52,108 nt of DNA from Lachnospiraceae bacterium. GTDB taxonomy: Bacteria; Bacillota; Clostridia; Lachnospirales; Lachnospiraceae. Shown here piece after piece: positions 1-7,776 of this stretch. Positions within the stretch are counted from its first letter, which is position 1; each line of letters opens with the position of its first letter. The DNA lies in contig CASJPF010000026.1 of the NCBI GenBank assembly GCA_949383255.1, positions 1 through 52,108 of the forward strand. The letters are read 5' to 3'. A program made the position numbers and the translations under genes. The notes beneath the pieces were generated by a model. That model was not told where the DNA came from. It was given only the letters and a program-made list of their open reading frames with translations, and made no database searches.

Positions 1-9
1 TATTAGAAA

Positions 10-546
10 GTGTCCTGTGCGTTATTTTATTTCTCAAAAAGTTGTAAAGTGGTGTCAGAAATAGAAAAATATGAACAAGGGATTCATGTGCTAAATAATG
101 GGATAACAGAGGAAGAATTAACAGATTTTGAGATAAGATATAATATCTATTTGCCTTTCTATTATAGAGAATGGTTAAAATTGAATAACGGAGGAGAATT
201 ATTTGCCACACCGGCTGGAACTGTATTGAAAAGGGTTCGGGGAAATGAGGAGAGTGAATTTGGATCATATTTGGAAAATAATTTTGATCCAAATAAGCGA
301 TGGCCTCAAATGTCAAATTATTTGTTTATTATTGCAAAAGAATGTACTGGAGATGCCGTCGGTTTTGACTTGAGACATACGAATCGATATGATGGTGTTA
401 TTATTTTTGAGGATCATGAAACGGGAAAGGTTAGTAAAAGGTGGGGTAGTTTGGCGCAATGGTTAGATTATGAAATGGAAATTGGAAAAAGCTTAGTGAA
501 TTATGATGGGAGTGAAAGCGATTATTTTGATTTTTTAAATGAGTAA
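10..546 (+). CDS. SMI1/KNR4 (SUKH) family immunity-type protein
   Basis: The roughly 178-residue product carries a SUKH core: an ITEEEL helix, then LPFYYREWLKLNNGG (the usual LP-x-x-Y-x-x-x-L-x-x-x-NGG signature), then a beta-rich part ending in a WGSLAQWLDYE helix. SUKH proteins commonly neutralise toxins of contact-dependent or polymorphic toxin systems, usually as cytosolic inhibitors, but no toxin gene adjoins this one. A stop codon lies just upstream in frame, so GTG at 10 is the earliest possible start; GTG codons at 49 and 52 are alternatives closer to the domain. The ribosome binding site would fall outside the window, and a truncated or frameshifted N-terminus cannot be excluded. The family call is fairly safe; the specific target is unknown. 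Confidence 0.75.
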   Translation: MSCALFYFSKSCKVVSEIEKYEQGIHVLNNGITEEELTDFEIRYNIYLPFYYREWLKLNNGGELFATPAGTVLKRVRGNEESEFGSYLENNFDPNKRWPQMSNYLFIIAKECTGDAVGFDLRHTNRYDGVIIFEDHETGKVSKRWGSLAQWLDYEMEIGKSLVNYDGSESDYFDFLNE

Positions 547-612
547 AAATCGGCGTCTATTTTATGGCGGCACGCAAAGTACTGACAATTCGTTGTAAAT
601 GAGGGGAGGAAA

Positions 613-1018
613 ATGAAATATTTTTATTAAAAGTGGATGCAGAAAAGAATTGGTATGAATTGGACGATGATAATTATGCCAATAGGCAGATAGCTTTGGA
701 CGAATTTAATGAATTCATATTTCATGCTTAGAAGACTGGCTGGCAGAAGGAGAGATTAGTGAAAGAGAAATAGAGGACTGGAAAGAAGAGGAATGGCTTG
801 TTGACTTGACAAAAGAAGAATTTGAAAATCTATGGCAATCTATTATAAAAAAATATGAGAAGCAATGGAAGAAAGTGAAAAAGAGATATCCTATTGGAAC
901 TATTGTGCGAGGGATAAACAGTTATATTTACCCGCAGGGAACAATTATTACAGGTGAAAATTTTTTGGCGGTATATACAGGAGATGAACCATTTTACATA
1001 GCATTCCGATATCGATAG
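613..1018 (+). pseudogene. Frameshifted small protein gene, DUF6881-like
   Basis: A good ribosome binding site (GAGGGGAGGA) precedes ATG 613, but that frame stops after five codons. Adding one T to the T-run near 621-625 opens a frame reading KYFLLKVDAEKNWYELDDD. Adding one T in the GAATTC at 711-716 joins it to a frame ending at 1018. The restored product is about 135 residues. Its first part resembles the small DUF6881-type protein at 12792 (acidic, ending in a TKEEFENLW helix like the SKEEFEQIW of that protein). It then has a strand-rich tail with YPIGTIVRG that recalls an S1/OB-like strand. Both lesions are one-base losses in T-runs, so they are either decay or sequencing errors. Function is unknown; the neighbourhood suggests an immunity-type protein. 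Confidence 0.6.
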
Positions 1019-1048
1019 GAAATTTTATTATTTTTTTCTTCCATAAGG

Positions 1049-1137
1049 AATCGAGTAGGGAAGTTTTATCTTCCCTACTTGTGCGCTGGACGTCCGTCAG
1101 CTTTGCTGGCATATTTCATTTGGACGCCCATGTGCAT
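1049..1137 (-). repeat. Intergenic repeat, module B (reverse orientation)
   Basis: On the reverse strand this reads as an outer stem GGGCGTCC / GGACGTCC enclosing an AAATGAAATAT segment and an inner GCCAGC-aa-GCTGAC hairpin. A GAGTAGGGAAG / CTTCCCTACT hairpin (1053-1080) follows. The same arrangement recurs near 6160, 8775 and 39970. It lies between the gene ending at 1018 and the thrS terminator and contains no reading frame. Confidence 0.8.
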
Positions 1138-1148
1138 AAAAAGACTGA

Positions 1149-1171
1149 GGGGCAAGAGATAAGATTGCCCC
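1149..1171 (-). terminator. Rho-independent terminator of thrS
   Basis: On the reverse strand a GGGGCAA / TTGCCCC stem with a nine-base loop begins a few bases after the thrS stop and is followed by TCAGTCTTTTT. Confidence 0.75.
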
Positions 1172-1176
1172 TTTAT

Positions 1177-2934
1177 TCAAGACCTTATGAATGAGATTAG
1201 CTCATTTAATTTCATTTCTCCCAGTTCTTGCTTATCAAATGTAGCATCACGTTGTCTGACGGAAACTGTTCTATTCCGTTGTTCTTTTTCTCCGACGATT
1301 ATGATATACGGAATTTTCTCCATGCGTGCTTCCCTGATTTTGTATCCCAGCTTTTCATCCCGTTCATCAATAGCTACTCGAAATTCCTGCTGGCGTAACG
1401 CCTGTGCAACAGTTTTGGCATAGTCGATATATTTATCAGACACTGCCAGAATTTTAATTTGTACAGGGGATAACCATACCGGAAATTTGCCGGCATAATG
1501 TTCAATCAATATTCCAAGAAATCGCTCAATAGAACCAAATACAACACGATGGAGCATAATGGGACGATGCTTTTGTGCGTCTGAACCAATATATTCCAGT
1601 TGAAATCTCTGTGGAAGTTGAAAATCAAGTTGAATCGTTCCGCACTGCCAAGTTCTTCCAATGCAGTCCTTCAAATGAAAATCAAGTTTAGGACCATAAA
1701 ATGCACCTTCTCCTTCATTGATTGTATAGGATTTATGCATCTGCGTAACAGCTTCTTTCAATGCGTTTGTAGCAAGTTTCCATTCTTTATCGCTGCCTAT
1801 GGAATTTTCAGGTCTTGTAGATAGCTCTATTTCATAAGAAAACCCAAATTTTTGGTAAAACTCATCGATCAATTTCATAACCCTTTGAATTTCATCTGTC
1901 ACTTGGTCTTCCCGCATGAAAATATGGGCATCATCCTGTGTACAGCAGCGGACTCGCATAAGCCCATGTAAGGTTCCGGACTTTTCATTCCGATGGATCA
2001 TTCCTAATTCACTCATGCGAATAGGGAACTCTTTGTAAGAATGGGGTTCGCTTTTATACACTAACATACCGCCTGGACAGCTCATGGGTTTGATTGCGTA
2101 ATCTTCTCCATCTACCGTAAGGGTATACATGCTGTTCCTGTAGTGTTCCCAATGCCCCGAAGTCTCCCATAACTGTCGGTTTAACATAATAGGCGTTGAG
2201 ATTTCCTGATATCCTTCTCTGGAGTGTATTTTTCGCCAATAATCAATTAATATATTTTTTAGTATGACTCCTTTAGGCAGAAAAAATGGTAGTCCAGGTC
2301 CTTCCTCAGCCAGCATAAATAACTGTAGTTCCCTTCCAATTTTACGATGATCCCTTGCCTTTGCTTCCTCAAGCATATGCAGATATTTTTCCAATTCGGA
2401 AACCTTTGGAAAGGAAATGCCATAAATTCTTGTAAGCATTTTGTTATTTTCATCTTCCCGCCAATACGCTCCGGCAATAGAAAGCAGTTTGAGCGCTTTA
2501 ATCTGACATACGTTGGATAAATGTGGACCTGAACAAAATTCTTCATAATCTCCTTGCTTGTAAAAACTGATTGGTTCCTCTTCATCAAGTCCCCTGATTA
2601 GTTCAAGTTTATACACTTCTTCGCGGCTTTCCATATATGCAATGGCATCCTTTCGTGTCCTTTGGCTTACATGGAGGGGATGGGATTCTTTTACAATTTT
2701 TTGCATCTCTTTTTCCACAGCCGCCAAATGTTCTTTTGTAAATGAAAAAGAAAACGCAAAGTCGTAATAAAAACCATTCTTGGTTGCTGGGCCTATGGCA
2801 CATTTTGTATCTGGATACAAACGCTTTATTGCTTGTGCGAGGACATGGGCGCTTGTATGCCAGAACGCTTTCTTCCCCTCCTGTTCTTCAAAACTCATTT
2901 CTACAATGTCTCCGTTTTTTTGCAAAATCTTCAT
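1177..2934 (-). CDS. thrS: Threonyl-tRNA synthetase lacking the TGS domain
   Basis: This cytosolic enzyme joins threonine to tRNA-Thr. The 585-residue protein has the editing-domain HTSAH motif (His26, His30) with a later FCSGPH, a class II core with MSCPGG and RMSELGMIHRNEKSGTLHG (motif 2), the zinc-ligand histidine in DDAHIF, MLHRVVFGSIERFLGIL (motif 3), and a C-terminal anticodon-binding domain beginning near PVQIKILAVSD. In E. coli the editing histidines are residues 73 and 77, so about 47 N-terminal residues, the TGS domain, are absent. ATG 2934 is chosen because AAAGGAG sits eight bases upstream. An upstream in-frame start would lie inside the T-box terminator. Expression should be governed by the T-box leader. 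Clostridia often carry two thrS genes; this may be the auxiliary, starvation-inducible one (inference). Confidence 0.97.
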   Translation of the reverse strand: MKILQKNGDIVEMSFEEQEGKKAFWHTSAHVLAQAIKRLYPDTKCAIGPATKNGFYYDFAFSFSFTKEHLAAVEKEMQKIVKESHPLHVSQRTRKDAIAYMESREEVYKLELIRGLDEEEPISFYKQGDYEEFCSGPHLSNVCQIKALKLLSIAGAYWREDENNKMLTRIYGISFPKVSELEKYLHMLEEAKARDHRKIGRELQLFMLAEEGPGLPFFLPKGVILKNILIDYWRKIHSREGYQEISTPIMLNRQLWETSGHWEHYRNSMYTLTVDGEDYAIKPMSCPGGMLVYKSEPHSYKEFPIRMSELGMIHRNEKSGTLHGLMRVRCCTQDDAHIFMREDQVTDEIQRVMKLIDEFYQKFGFSYEIELSTRPENSIGSDKEWKLATNALKEAVTQMHKSYTINEGEGAFYGPKLDFHLKDCIGRTWQCGTIQLDFQLPQRFQLEYIGSDAQKHRPIMLHRVVFGSIERFLGILIEHYAGKFPVWLSPVQIKILAVSDKYIDYAKTVAQALRQQEFRVAIDERDEKLGYKIREARMEKIPYIIIVGEKEQRNRTVSVRQRDATFDKQELGEMKLNELISFIRS

Positions 2935-2989
2935 ACTGTTGCTCCTTTCTTCTTTTTGGCTTTTTGCCTTTTTGGTATTGAACAACATA

Positions 2990-3230
2990 AGAAAAGCACC
3001 CATAAGACCACAAACAAATAGTCTTAAGGGTGCATTAGCACGGTTCCACCTTAACTTTTCACTTCAGATTCTATCAAATCCTATCCTTTAACGCAGGCAT
3101 ACGGTAATACTTACTTTATTTCAGCATTACAGCTCAGGAATGGTTTTCGTAAATCTTTCACATAAACAGCTTTCACCAAAATGCTATTCTCTCTGAATGT
3201 TTCTAATAAACTACTTTTTCCGTCATCGCT
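2990..3230 (-). promoter_or_regulatory. T-box riboswitch, threonine specific
   Basis: The reverse-strand leader of thrS contains the conserved antiterminator motif AAGGTGGAACCGTG (3053-3040). A competing terminator follows: a GCACCCTTAAGAC stem (3033-3021) pairing with GTCTTATGGGTGC (3009-2997), then TTTTCT. In the stem I region, ACC at 3144-3142 is followed by A and TTCCTGAGC, the usual context of a specifier triplet, and ACC is a threonine codon. Uncharged tRNA-Thr would stabilise the antiterminator and switch thrS on. The specifier was assigned by context and not by folding. Confidence 0.93.
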
Positions 3231-3250
3231 TTTCCTATGTTATTTTGTAT

Positions 3251-3279
3251 ATAATAACAGGATTGTATGTATTTGTCAA
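3251..3279 (-). promoter_or_regulatory. Vegetative promoter of thrS
   Basis: On the reverse strand, TTGACA (3279-3274) is followed by a 17-base spacer and TATTAT (3256-3251). The predicted transcript would start just before the T-box leader, which fits. Confidence 0.8.
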
Positions 3280-3317
3280 TATTTATGCTAATTTTGTTAC
3301 AAATTATAACAGTTCGA

Positions 3318-3456
3318 TGTAACAGTTCAGCCTTTGGCTTCCTGTTACAAGCATCAAGCCGTGCATAATCGCTTCGCGATGGCTTGATGCATCTCAACTA
3401 CTGCGCTTTCCCACGGACTTTGCAGCGCAGTGCAAAGTCCTGTCTGAACTGTTACA
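3318..3456. repeat. Multi-hairpin palindromic element
   Basis: A 13-base inverted repeat (TGTAACAGTTCAG at 3318-3330, complement at 3444-3456) encloses two further hairpins. One is CATCAAGCC (3352) with GGCTTGATG (3381-3389) and an inner ATCGC-ttc-GCGAT. The other is GGACTTTGC (3415-3423) with GCAAAGTCC (3432-3440). A third pairing, ACTGCGC with GCGCAGT, competes with the second. It lies in the 3280-3645 gap between the thrS promoter and the next gene, which otherwise holds nothing recognisable. Confidence 0.75.
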
Positions 3457-3645
3457 GTTCGATAACAGTACTTTTCGCCATTGCTATTTTGTGCTATACT
3501 TATATAGAAATTAGGTTCTGTTATTTTCATTTTTTATTTTATTCTTGTAAGGTTTTAAAATACAAGGGAAACTATGAGAGCAAACATATTTGTTATAAAT
3601 TTAGTATTTTCAAGGGAATAGAAACATGTTTTTGGAGGATTGACA

Positions 3646-3999
3646 ATGGAAGATTTTTCGTTAACATTTTTTATTGCTGTAAATGCGGATGAAAAGAGTA
3701 TTATAGACATTGTAAAAATACGAAAAGACTTTGGTGTAAAATCTTATGGGCGTAGTTGGAAAAGAATGACCATTGGTAGAAATAATATTGAGATAGAACA
3801 AAATGAAGACTATGATAAGAACTTGTCTTTAAACAATAAAGATGCTTTTTTATACTATCAAAGTAATATGTATTTTTATCCTTATGAGAATACCGTAACG
3901 GTTGAGGAACAGATTCAGTTGGCAAAAGATATTTGTAAGACATTGAAATTATCTGGAATTTCATCAGAGATTGTTGCGGAATTTGAAGAACTGTTATAA
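3646..3999 (+). CDS. Hypothetical protein, possible immunity protein
   Basis: A 117-residue soluble protein with no signal peptide or membrane segment. ATG 3646 is chosen because GGAGG lies about nine bases upstream; a TTG six bases earlier is less likely. It begins with beta-rich segments and ends in a helical tail (EEQIQLAKDICKTLKLSGISSEIVAEFEELL region, residues about 85-117). That ending recalls small immunity proteins in which a C-terminal helix carries a conserved acidic FE-x-x-L end. I do not recognise the family with confidence. Neighbours are an acetyltransferase 57 bases downstream and the hairpin element upstream. Confidence 0.6.
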   Translation: MEDFSLTFFIAVNADEKSIIDIVKIRKDFGVKSYGRSWKRMTIGRNNIEIEQNEDYDKNLSLNNKDAFLYYQSNMYFYPYENTVTVEEQIQLAKDICKTLKLSGISSEIVAEFEELL

Positions 4000-4056
4000 A
4001 GATTGGCAGAGGACAACTGCTAAACAAACAGGAATTTTATCTAAGGAAGAATGTTT

Positions 4057-4515
4057 ATGAATATTTCAAGTAGGCTTGAAAATGAAAAGGATTATAGACG
4101 TGTGGAAGAAATTACTTGGCTTGCTTTTTCCTATCCCAGTCGGATAGAAAGAGGAGGAATCGGCTGTCCATTTGAGCATTGGATGGTGCATGAGTTACGA
4201 AAACGAGATGGTATACCAGAATTAAGTTTTGTAGCAGAGTACAAAAATTTAATAGTAGGTCACATTATTTGTAGTAATGCAGTAATTAAGATAAATGACA
4301 TTAATATTTCTGTTTTGAATTTTGGACCGATTAGTGTTTTACCTGAATATCAACAAATGGGTGTTGGAAAAATGCTTATTTCTTCTATGATTGAAAAAGC
4401 AAAATTATTAAACTACGGGGCGATTTTGTTTTTTGAGCGCCCGGAATATTATCCGCAATTTGGCTTTAGGGAAGCTTCCATATATTTGCTTTTTGGGCAG
4501 CAGGATCAGCGGTGA
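4057..4515 (+). CDS. GNAT family N-acetyltransferase, C-terminus apparently short
   Basis: A GCN5-related acetyltransferase that would move an acetyl group from acetyl-CoA to an unidentified amine. Motif A is visible as VLPEYQQMGVGKMLI (the Q-x-x-G-x-G pyrophosphate loop), preceded by the FGPISV strand and followed by YGAILFFERPEYYPQFGFREA, typical of the YhbS-like branch. In that branch a further 20-60 residues usually follow GFREA; here the protein ends soon after with SIYLLFGQQDQR, so the last strands are missing or altered. ATG 4057 fits the AAGGA at 4043-4047 better than ATG 4051. The downstream exporter could point to a resistance pair, but that is inference. Confidence 0.8.
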   Translation: MNISSRLENEKDYRRVEEITWLAFSYPSRIERGGIGCPFEHWMVHELRKRDGIPELSFVAEYKNLIVGHIICSNAVIKINDINISVLNFGPISVLPEYQQMGVGKMLISSMIEKAKLLNYGAILFFERPEYYPQFGFREASIYLLFGQQDQR

Positions 4516-4557
4516 GTAGGCATTTATTTTGTATGCATTTGGAAGGGGGTGAGACAT

Positions 4558-4638
4558 ATGTTTTGTTATATGGTGATTCTTCTAAACGAAAAACTCTGTA
4601 CAAAGTCTAATGATAGGACAATATTTGTGCAGAGGTAA
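4558..4638 (+). CDS. Possible 26-residue small protein
   Basis: ATG 4558 is preceded at good distance by a strong ribosome binding site (GAAGGGGGTG) and opens a 26-codon frame ending at 4638. The product is mildly hydrophobic at its start (MFCYMVILLNEK). It could be a leader peptide for the exporter downstream, a remnant of the acetyltransferase C-terminus, or chance. The remaining gap to 4718 shows no clear promoter. Confidence 0.25.
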   Translation: MFCYMVILLNEKLCTKSNDRTIFVQR

Positions 4639-4718
4639 AGAAGATTGTCCACATTGGATTTTGTACAATTTATTCTATAACAGTAACAAACGTTTCAGAA
4701 TAGAATGGAGAAAATTCA

Positions 4719-6008
4719 ATGGAAAAAAATTTATTTCGGAAATATATTCTTTTGTGGTTTAGCCAAAGTGTATCAGGTCTTGGCAGTTCTATGACTGGAT
4801 TTGCACTTGTTTTATGGGCATATGGGCAGAGCCAATCGGCAATGTCGGTCTCATTAATGTCATTTTGTAATTATGTGCCTTATATCATTTTTAGTTTGTT
4901 TGTGGGTGATTTTATTGACAGACACAAAAAGAAGACAATTATGCTGGTGTCCGATAGCATTGCTGCAATCGGTTCTCTTGCAATATTGATAGCGCTGATT
5001 ACAGAACAACTTGCAGTTTGGAATATTTATTTTATTAACATAGTGATTGGTATTACAAATGCTTTTCAACAGCCAGCTTCCGCAGTGGCAATAGGGCAGC
5101 TTGTATCAAAGGAAAAGATTTCAAATGTTAGTGGCATGAACTCTTTTTCCAGCAATTTAATTGTGGTATTTAGTCCTATGTTGGCGGCATTTCTCTTTTC
5201 AGCAGGTGGGCTTTCGCTTATTTTGCTGATTGATTTGGCAAGCTTTGCATTTGCGTTTTGTGTACTGCTGTTTTTTATTGTGATTCCAGAACAGTTTCAA
5301 GACAGAAAGCACAGTAAGCTGTTTGCGGGAATCGTTGATGGATTTATATTTTTGCGAAATGAAAGAGGAATCTTATACATAATGCTAACAATGGCATTAA
5401 TTAACTTTTTTTCCAGATTAACTTATGAAAATATTTTGTCACCCATGATTTTGGCGAGAAGTTCTGGAAAAAGTATTGCTCTTGGAATGGTGAATGCTTG
5501 TATGGGCATAGGAGGAATTATTGGAGGTGTGATTGTTTCTGTCAAAAAAGAAAGTACGCATAAAGCAACGGCAATCTATCTTTCGGCGGCATTATCATTT
5601 CTGTTTGGAGATTTGATAATGGCGATAGGAAAGAATACTTTTTGGTGGTCGGTGGCGGCATTGGCTGCCAGCTTGCCAATACCTTTTATTATGGCGAATC
5701 AGAATGCAATACTATATCAAAAAATTCCATCAGTTATGCAAGGGCGCGTGTTTGCGGTCAGAAATGCTATCCAGTATAATACAATCCCACTTGGCATTAT
5801 TCTTGGAGGGTATCTTGCAGATTATGTGCTAGAACCTTTTATGGGCTCAGAAAGTATGTTTGCTATAGAGCTGGGAAAGATAGTAGGAGTTGGTGCTGGA
5901 AGTGGTATGGCGGTAATGTTTTTGTGCACTGGGATATGCGGAGGGATAGTAAGTATTCTATCTTGTTTTAATCGAGAGATAAAAAAGTTAAACGGAATAG
6001 GTTACTGA
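4719..6008 (+). CDS. MFS drug/macrolide-type efflux transporter
   Basis: A 429-residue major facilitator protein of the plasma membrane with about twelve hydrophobic segments. The cytoplasmic loop between segments 2 and 3 reads GDFIDRHKKKTIML, the family's GDxxDRxxR/K signature. The overall pattern (LWFSQSVSGLGSSMTGFALVLWAY at the start, ISNVSGMNSFSSNLIVVFSP in the middle) fits the DHA3/MefA-like branch that expels macrolides and other lipophilic compounds with proton exchange. The substrate cannot be told from the sequence. GGAG about ten bases before ATG 4719 supports the start. It stands alone, closed by a strong terminator directly downstream. Confidence 0.93.
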   Translation: MEKNLFRKYILLWFSQSVSGLGSSMTGFALVLWAYGQSQSAMSVSLMSFCNYVPYIIFSLFVGDFIDRHKKKTIMLVSDSIAAIGSLAILIALITEQLAVWNIYFINIVIGITNAFQQPASAVAIGQLVSKEKISNVSGMNSFSSNLIVVFSPMLAAFLFSAGGLSLILLIDLASFAFAFCVLLFFIVIPEQFQDRKHSKLFAGIVDGFIFLRNERGILYIMLTMALINFFSRLTYENILSPMILARSSGKSIALGMVNACMGIGGIIGGVIVSVKKESTHKATAIYLSAALSFLFGDLIMAIGKNTFWWSVAALAASLPIPFIMANQNAILYQKIPSVMQGRVFAVRNAIQYNTIPLGIILGGYLADYVLEPFMGSESMFAIELGKIVGVGAGSGMAVMFLCTGICGGIVSILSCFNREIKKLNGIGY

Positions 6009-6019
6009 TATAAATTGTT

Positions 6020-6067
6020 AAAAAAGTACACGGAAAATGAAATCATTCATTGTCTGTGTACTTTTTT
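6020..6067 (+). terminator. Rho-independent terminator of the MFS gene
   Basis: AAAAAAGTACAC (6020-6031) pairs with GTGTACTTTTTT (6056-6067), with an inner AATGA/TCATT pairing. The second arm supplies the T-run. Confidence 0.9.
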
Positions 6068-6069
6068 AT

Positions 6070-6241
6070 GTGCAGACTCATGCAAAGGAAATATGCCACT
6101 AATGTGGTGCACAAATTGTGCGGTGAGTAGGGGAAAAATAGTTCCCTTATTCGATTATGTATGGGCGTTCCAATAAAATATGTCAGCAAGGATGACGGAC
6201 GCCCAGCGCGAGCAGGGAAGATGAGACTTCCCTACTCAATT
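6070..6241 (+). repeat. Intergenic repeat, modules A and B in tandem
   Basis: Module A begins TGCAGACTCATGC with GGAAATATGCCACTAATGTGG inside. It is followed by a short GAGTAGGG / TCCCTTATTCGATT hairpin, then by module B (GGGCGTTCC with GGACGCCC, an inner GTCAGC...GATGAC hairpin) and a closing GAGCAGGGAAG / CTTCCCTACTC hairpin. This copy is more degenerate than those at 8775 and 13886. Confidence 0.8.
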
Positions 6242-6378
6242 GCATGCATTGATATAATAAAATTTGAATCTGTAATATAATTTATCATTATAATATGAAT
6301 ATTAAATTATAAAAATAATTGACAAATGAATTCATAAGTATACAATTATTATATAAGGTTTTTGTACCAGAACAAAGG

Positions 6379-6443
6379 ACTCCTGATAAAAAATTTATAG
6401 GTCATATAGTGACAGCCCTACTAAATTTTTATCGTTAAGGAGT
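6379..6443 (+). other. Imperfect inverted repeat upstream of the Imm5-like gene
   Basis: ACTCCTGATAAAAAATTTA is mirrored by TAAATTTTTATCGTTAAGGAGT about 25 bases on, giving a long AT-rich stem. It lies in the gap 6242-6560, which otherwise holds only AT-rich sequence. It may be a regulatory leader or an insertion remnant. Confidence 0.4.
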
Positions 6444-6560
6444 TTTCATTGCTAAGCATTGTTAGAACGTTTAAGGATTAGGCATTTTAATAAGAAATTT
6501 GCCATAAACGTTTTTGTGGTAGAGATTTTGAGAGCTTGATAAATATTGAAGGAAAATAAA

Positions 6561-7610
6561 GTGGAAGATTTATACATAGCGTTAATAAAACAAGTCGAAG
6601 AACAAGGTGCGTTATCGCCTTATAACAGACAACTACTATGGAAAATGCTTGAAGAGGAAGAAAATGCTTCGATTGCAGAAGGAAAGTATATTACACTGGA
6701 ATTGAATAGTATACAAAAAGTAATTGATTCTTGGGTAGAGGAAGCACCAATTTGCACTAAGCTACAGGAACTTTATCAGCGGATTGTGCAGTTATTTCAC
6801 TCTGATAATAAATTATTGGAGAAGGTTGTGTCAGAATTTTATGAGGAATGTGATCTATGCATAGAGAAAAGAACAAGTTTTTATGAAGTGTATTTAAAAC
6901 AGTCTATTGTATACTTAATGGACGTTGTAGAAGGTGTGGAAGGTATACCACAAGATAAATTATATGATACATCAGTAAAAAATCGTGAATTGGAAAATGA
7001 TGAGCGTGATACAGCTTATTGTACATGTATGATGTATTCATTTAATAATTTGGCGGTTTCGGATAATGAGCGAAAAAGACGAGAGATGGAATTTTGGGAT
7101 TGGTATATCAAAGAAGCTGCAAAATTACAGGGAATTATAATTCAGGCAACTGTAAAAATTCCAAAGAAACTATTGGAAGAAACAAAGATAGAAATTAATT
7201 CTATTGAGGAGTTTGTGAAATATATTAGTTATGAATATGACTATGATAAATATGAAGTCGTAGAAGGAAAACGGTTGTTGGTGCATGTATTCAATTATAA
7301 AAATAGTGCACCCTGTCCAAAGTGTGGGCAGTATTCAAACCATATTTTTACACAACAGTATGCTATAACTTTTGATATATTGGGAGAATTAAATGGATGG
7401 ACAGTAGCATTTAGAGTTTGTGAAAATGCTTATTATTGTGATAATCCAGATTGTTATGATCATTTCTATATAGAAAGTAAAGTTTGGTTTGAGGATAAAC
7501 AAATGCATTTTTTGAAGCTGAGAAGTATATATGGAATGCCAGAAAAAATCTGTACACTGTTTGGTATAAACGAATCAAAATTCCTAATCAATATGCAATC
7601 GAAGAAATAG
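6561..7610 (+). CDS. Imm5-like immunity domain joined to an ISL3-type zinc ribbon
   Basis: About 349 residues from GTG 6561, chosen because GAAGGA lies seven bases upstream; a TTG at 6546 is also possible. Residues 1-195 are helical and end in NERKRREMEFWDWYIKEA, resembling Imm5-type immunity proteins. Residues about 245-345 are of another kind. They hold CPKCGQYSNHIF and, about 30 residues on, CDNPDCYDHFYIE, a four-cysteine zinc ribbon like that at the N-terminus of ISL3-family transposases. No transposase catalytic core follows. The gene may be a fusion caused by an old insertion event or a genuine two-domain protein. The last codons (ATGCAATCGAAGAAA) closely match the start of the next gene. 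Confidence 0.6.
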   Translation: MEDLYIALIKQVEEQGALSPYNRQLLWKMLEEEENASIAEGKYITLELNSIQKVIDSWVEEAPICTKLQELYQRIVQLFHSDNKLLEKVVSEFYEECDLCIEKRTSFYEVYLKQSIVYLMDVVEGVEGIPQDKLYDTSVKNRELENDERDTAYCTCMMYSFNNLAVSDNERKRREMEFWDWYIKEAAKLQGIIIQATVKIPKKLLEETKIEINSIEEFVKYISYEYDYDKYEVVEGKRLLVHVFNYKNSAPCPKCGQYSNHIFTQQYAITFDILGELNGWTVAFRVCENAYYCDNPDCYDHFYIESKVWFEDKQMHFLKLRSIYGMPEKICTLFGINESKFLINMQSKK

Positions 7611-7625
7611 ATAAGCCAAGATGTG

Positions 7626-7728
7626 CTAGTACAGCGTTTTCTCGGTGGCATTGTTGACTGACGACAACGCGGCAATGGCGCAAATAGTGAGAGCTTAGTA
7701 TATGAGGAATTAAAAAACGCTGTACTAG
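7626..7728. mobile_element. Small MITE-like element with 15-bp terminal inverted repeats
   Basis: CTAGTACAGCGTTTT (7626-7640) is perfectly mirrored at 7714-7728. The 73-base interior has an inner partial palindrome (GTTG...CAAC) and no reading frame. ATATGCAATC(G/A)AAGA occurs both just before (about 7590) and just after (about 7774) the element. It has no transposase. A simple structured terminator is less likely because no T-run follows. Confidence 0.45.
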
Positions 7729-7776
7729 TCATTTTGCTGCAGCTTTTAAACTATTAATACAAGGAAGAAAGAAAAT

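Noticed and set aside
2935..3003. Longer N-terminus for ThrRS starting at 3003
   Set aside because: It would be translated from the T-box terminator hairpin and lacks a ribosome binding site; ATG 2934 has AAAGGAG.
3203..3397. Reverse-strand frame of 64 codons
   Set aside because: It overlaps the thrS promoter, T-box leader and a palindromic element, and has no protein-like composition.
4516..4680. Frameshifted C-terminus of the acetyltransferase
   Set aside because: A plus-one frame stays open for about 40 codons, but I could not match it to the acetyltransferase ending, so the gene is only called short.
6561..7728. Intact ISL3 insertion sequence
   Set aside because: Only a zinc-ribbon-like part is present; no transposase catalytic domain follows, and the inverted repeats at 7626-7728 do not bracket it.
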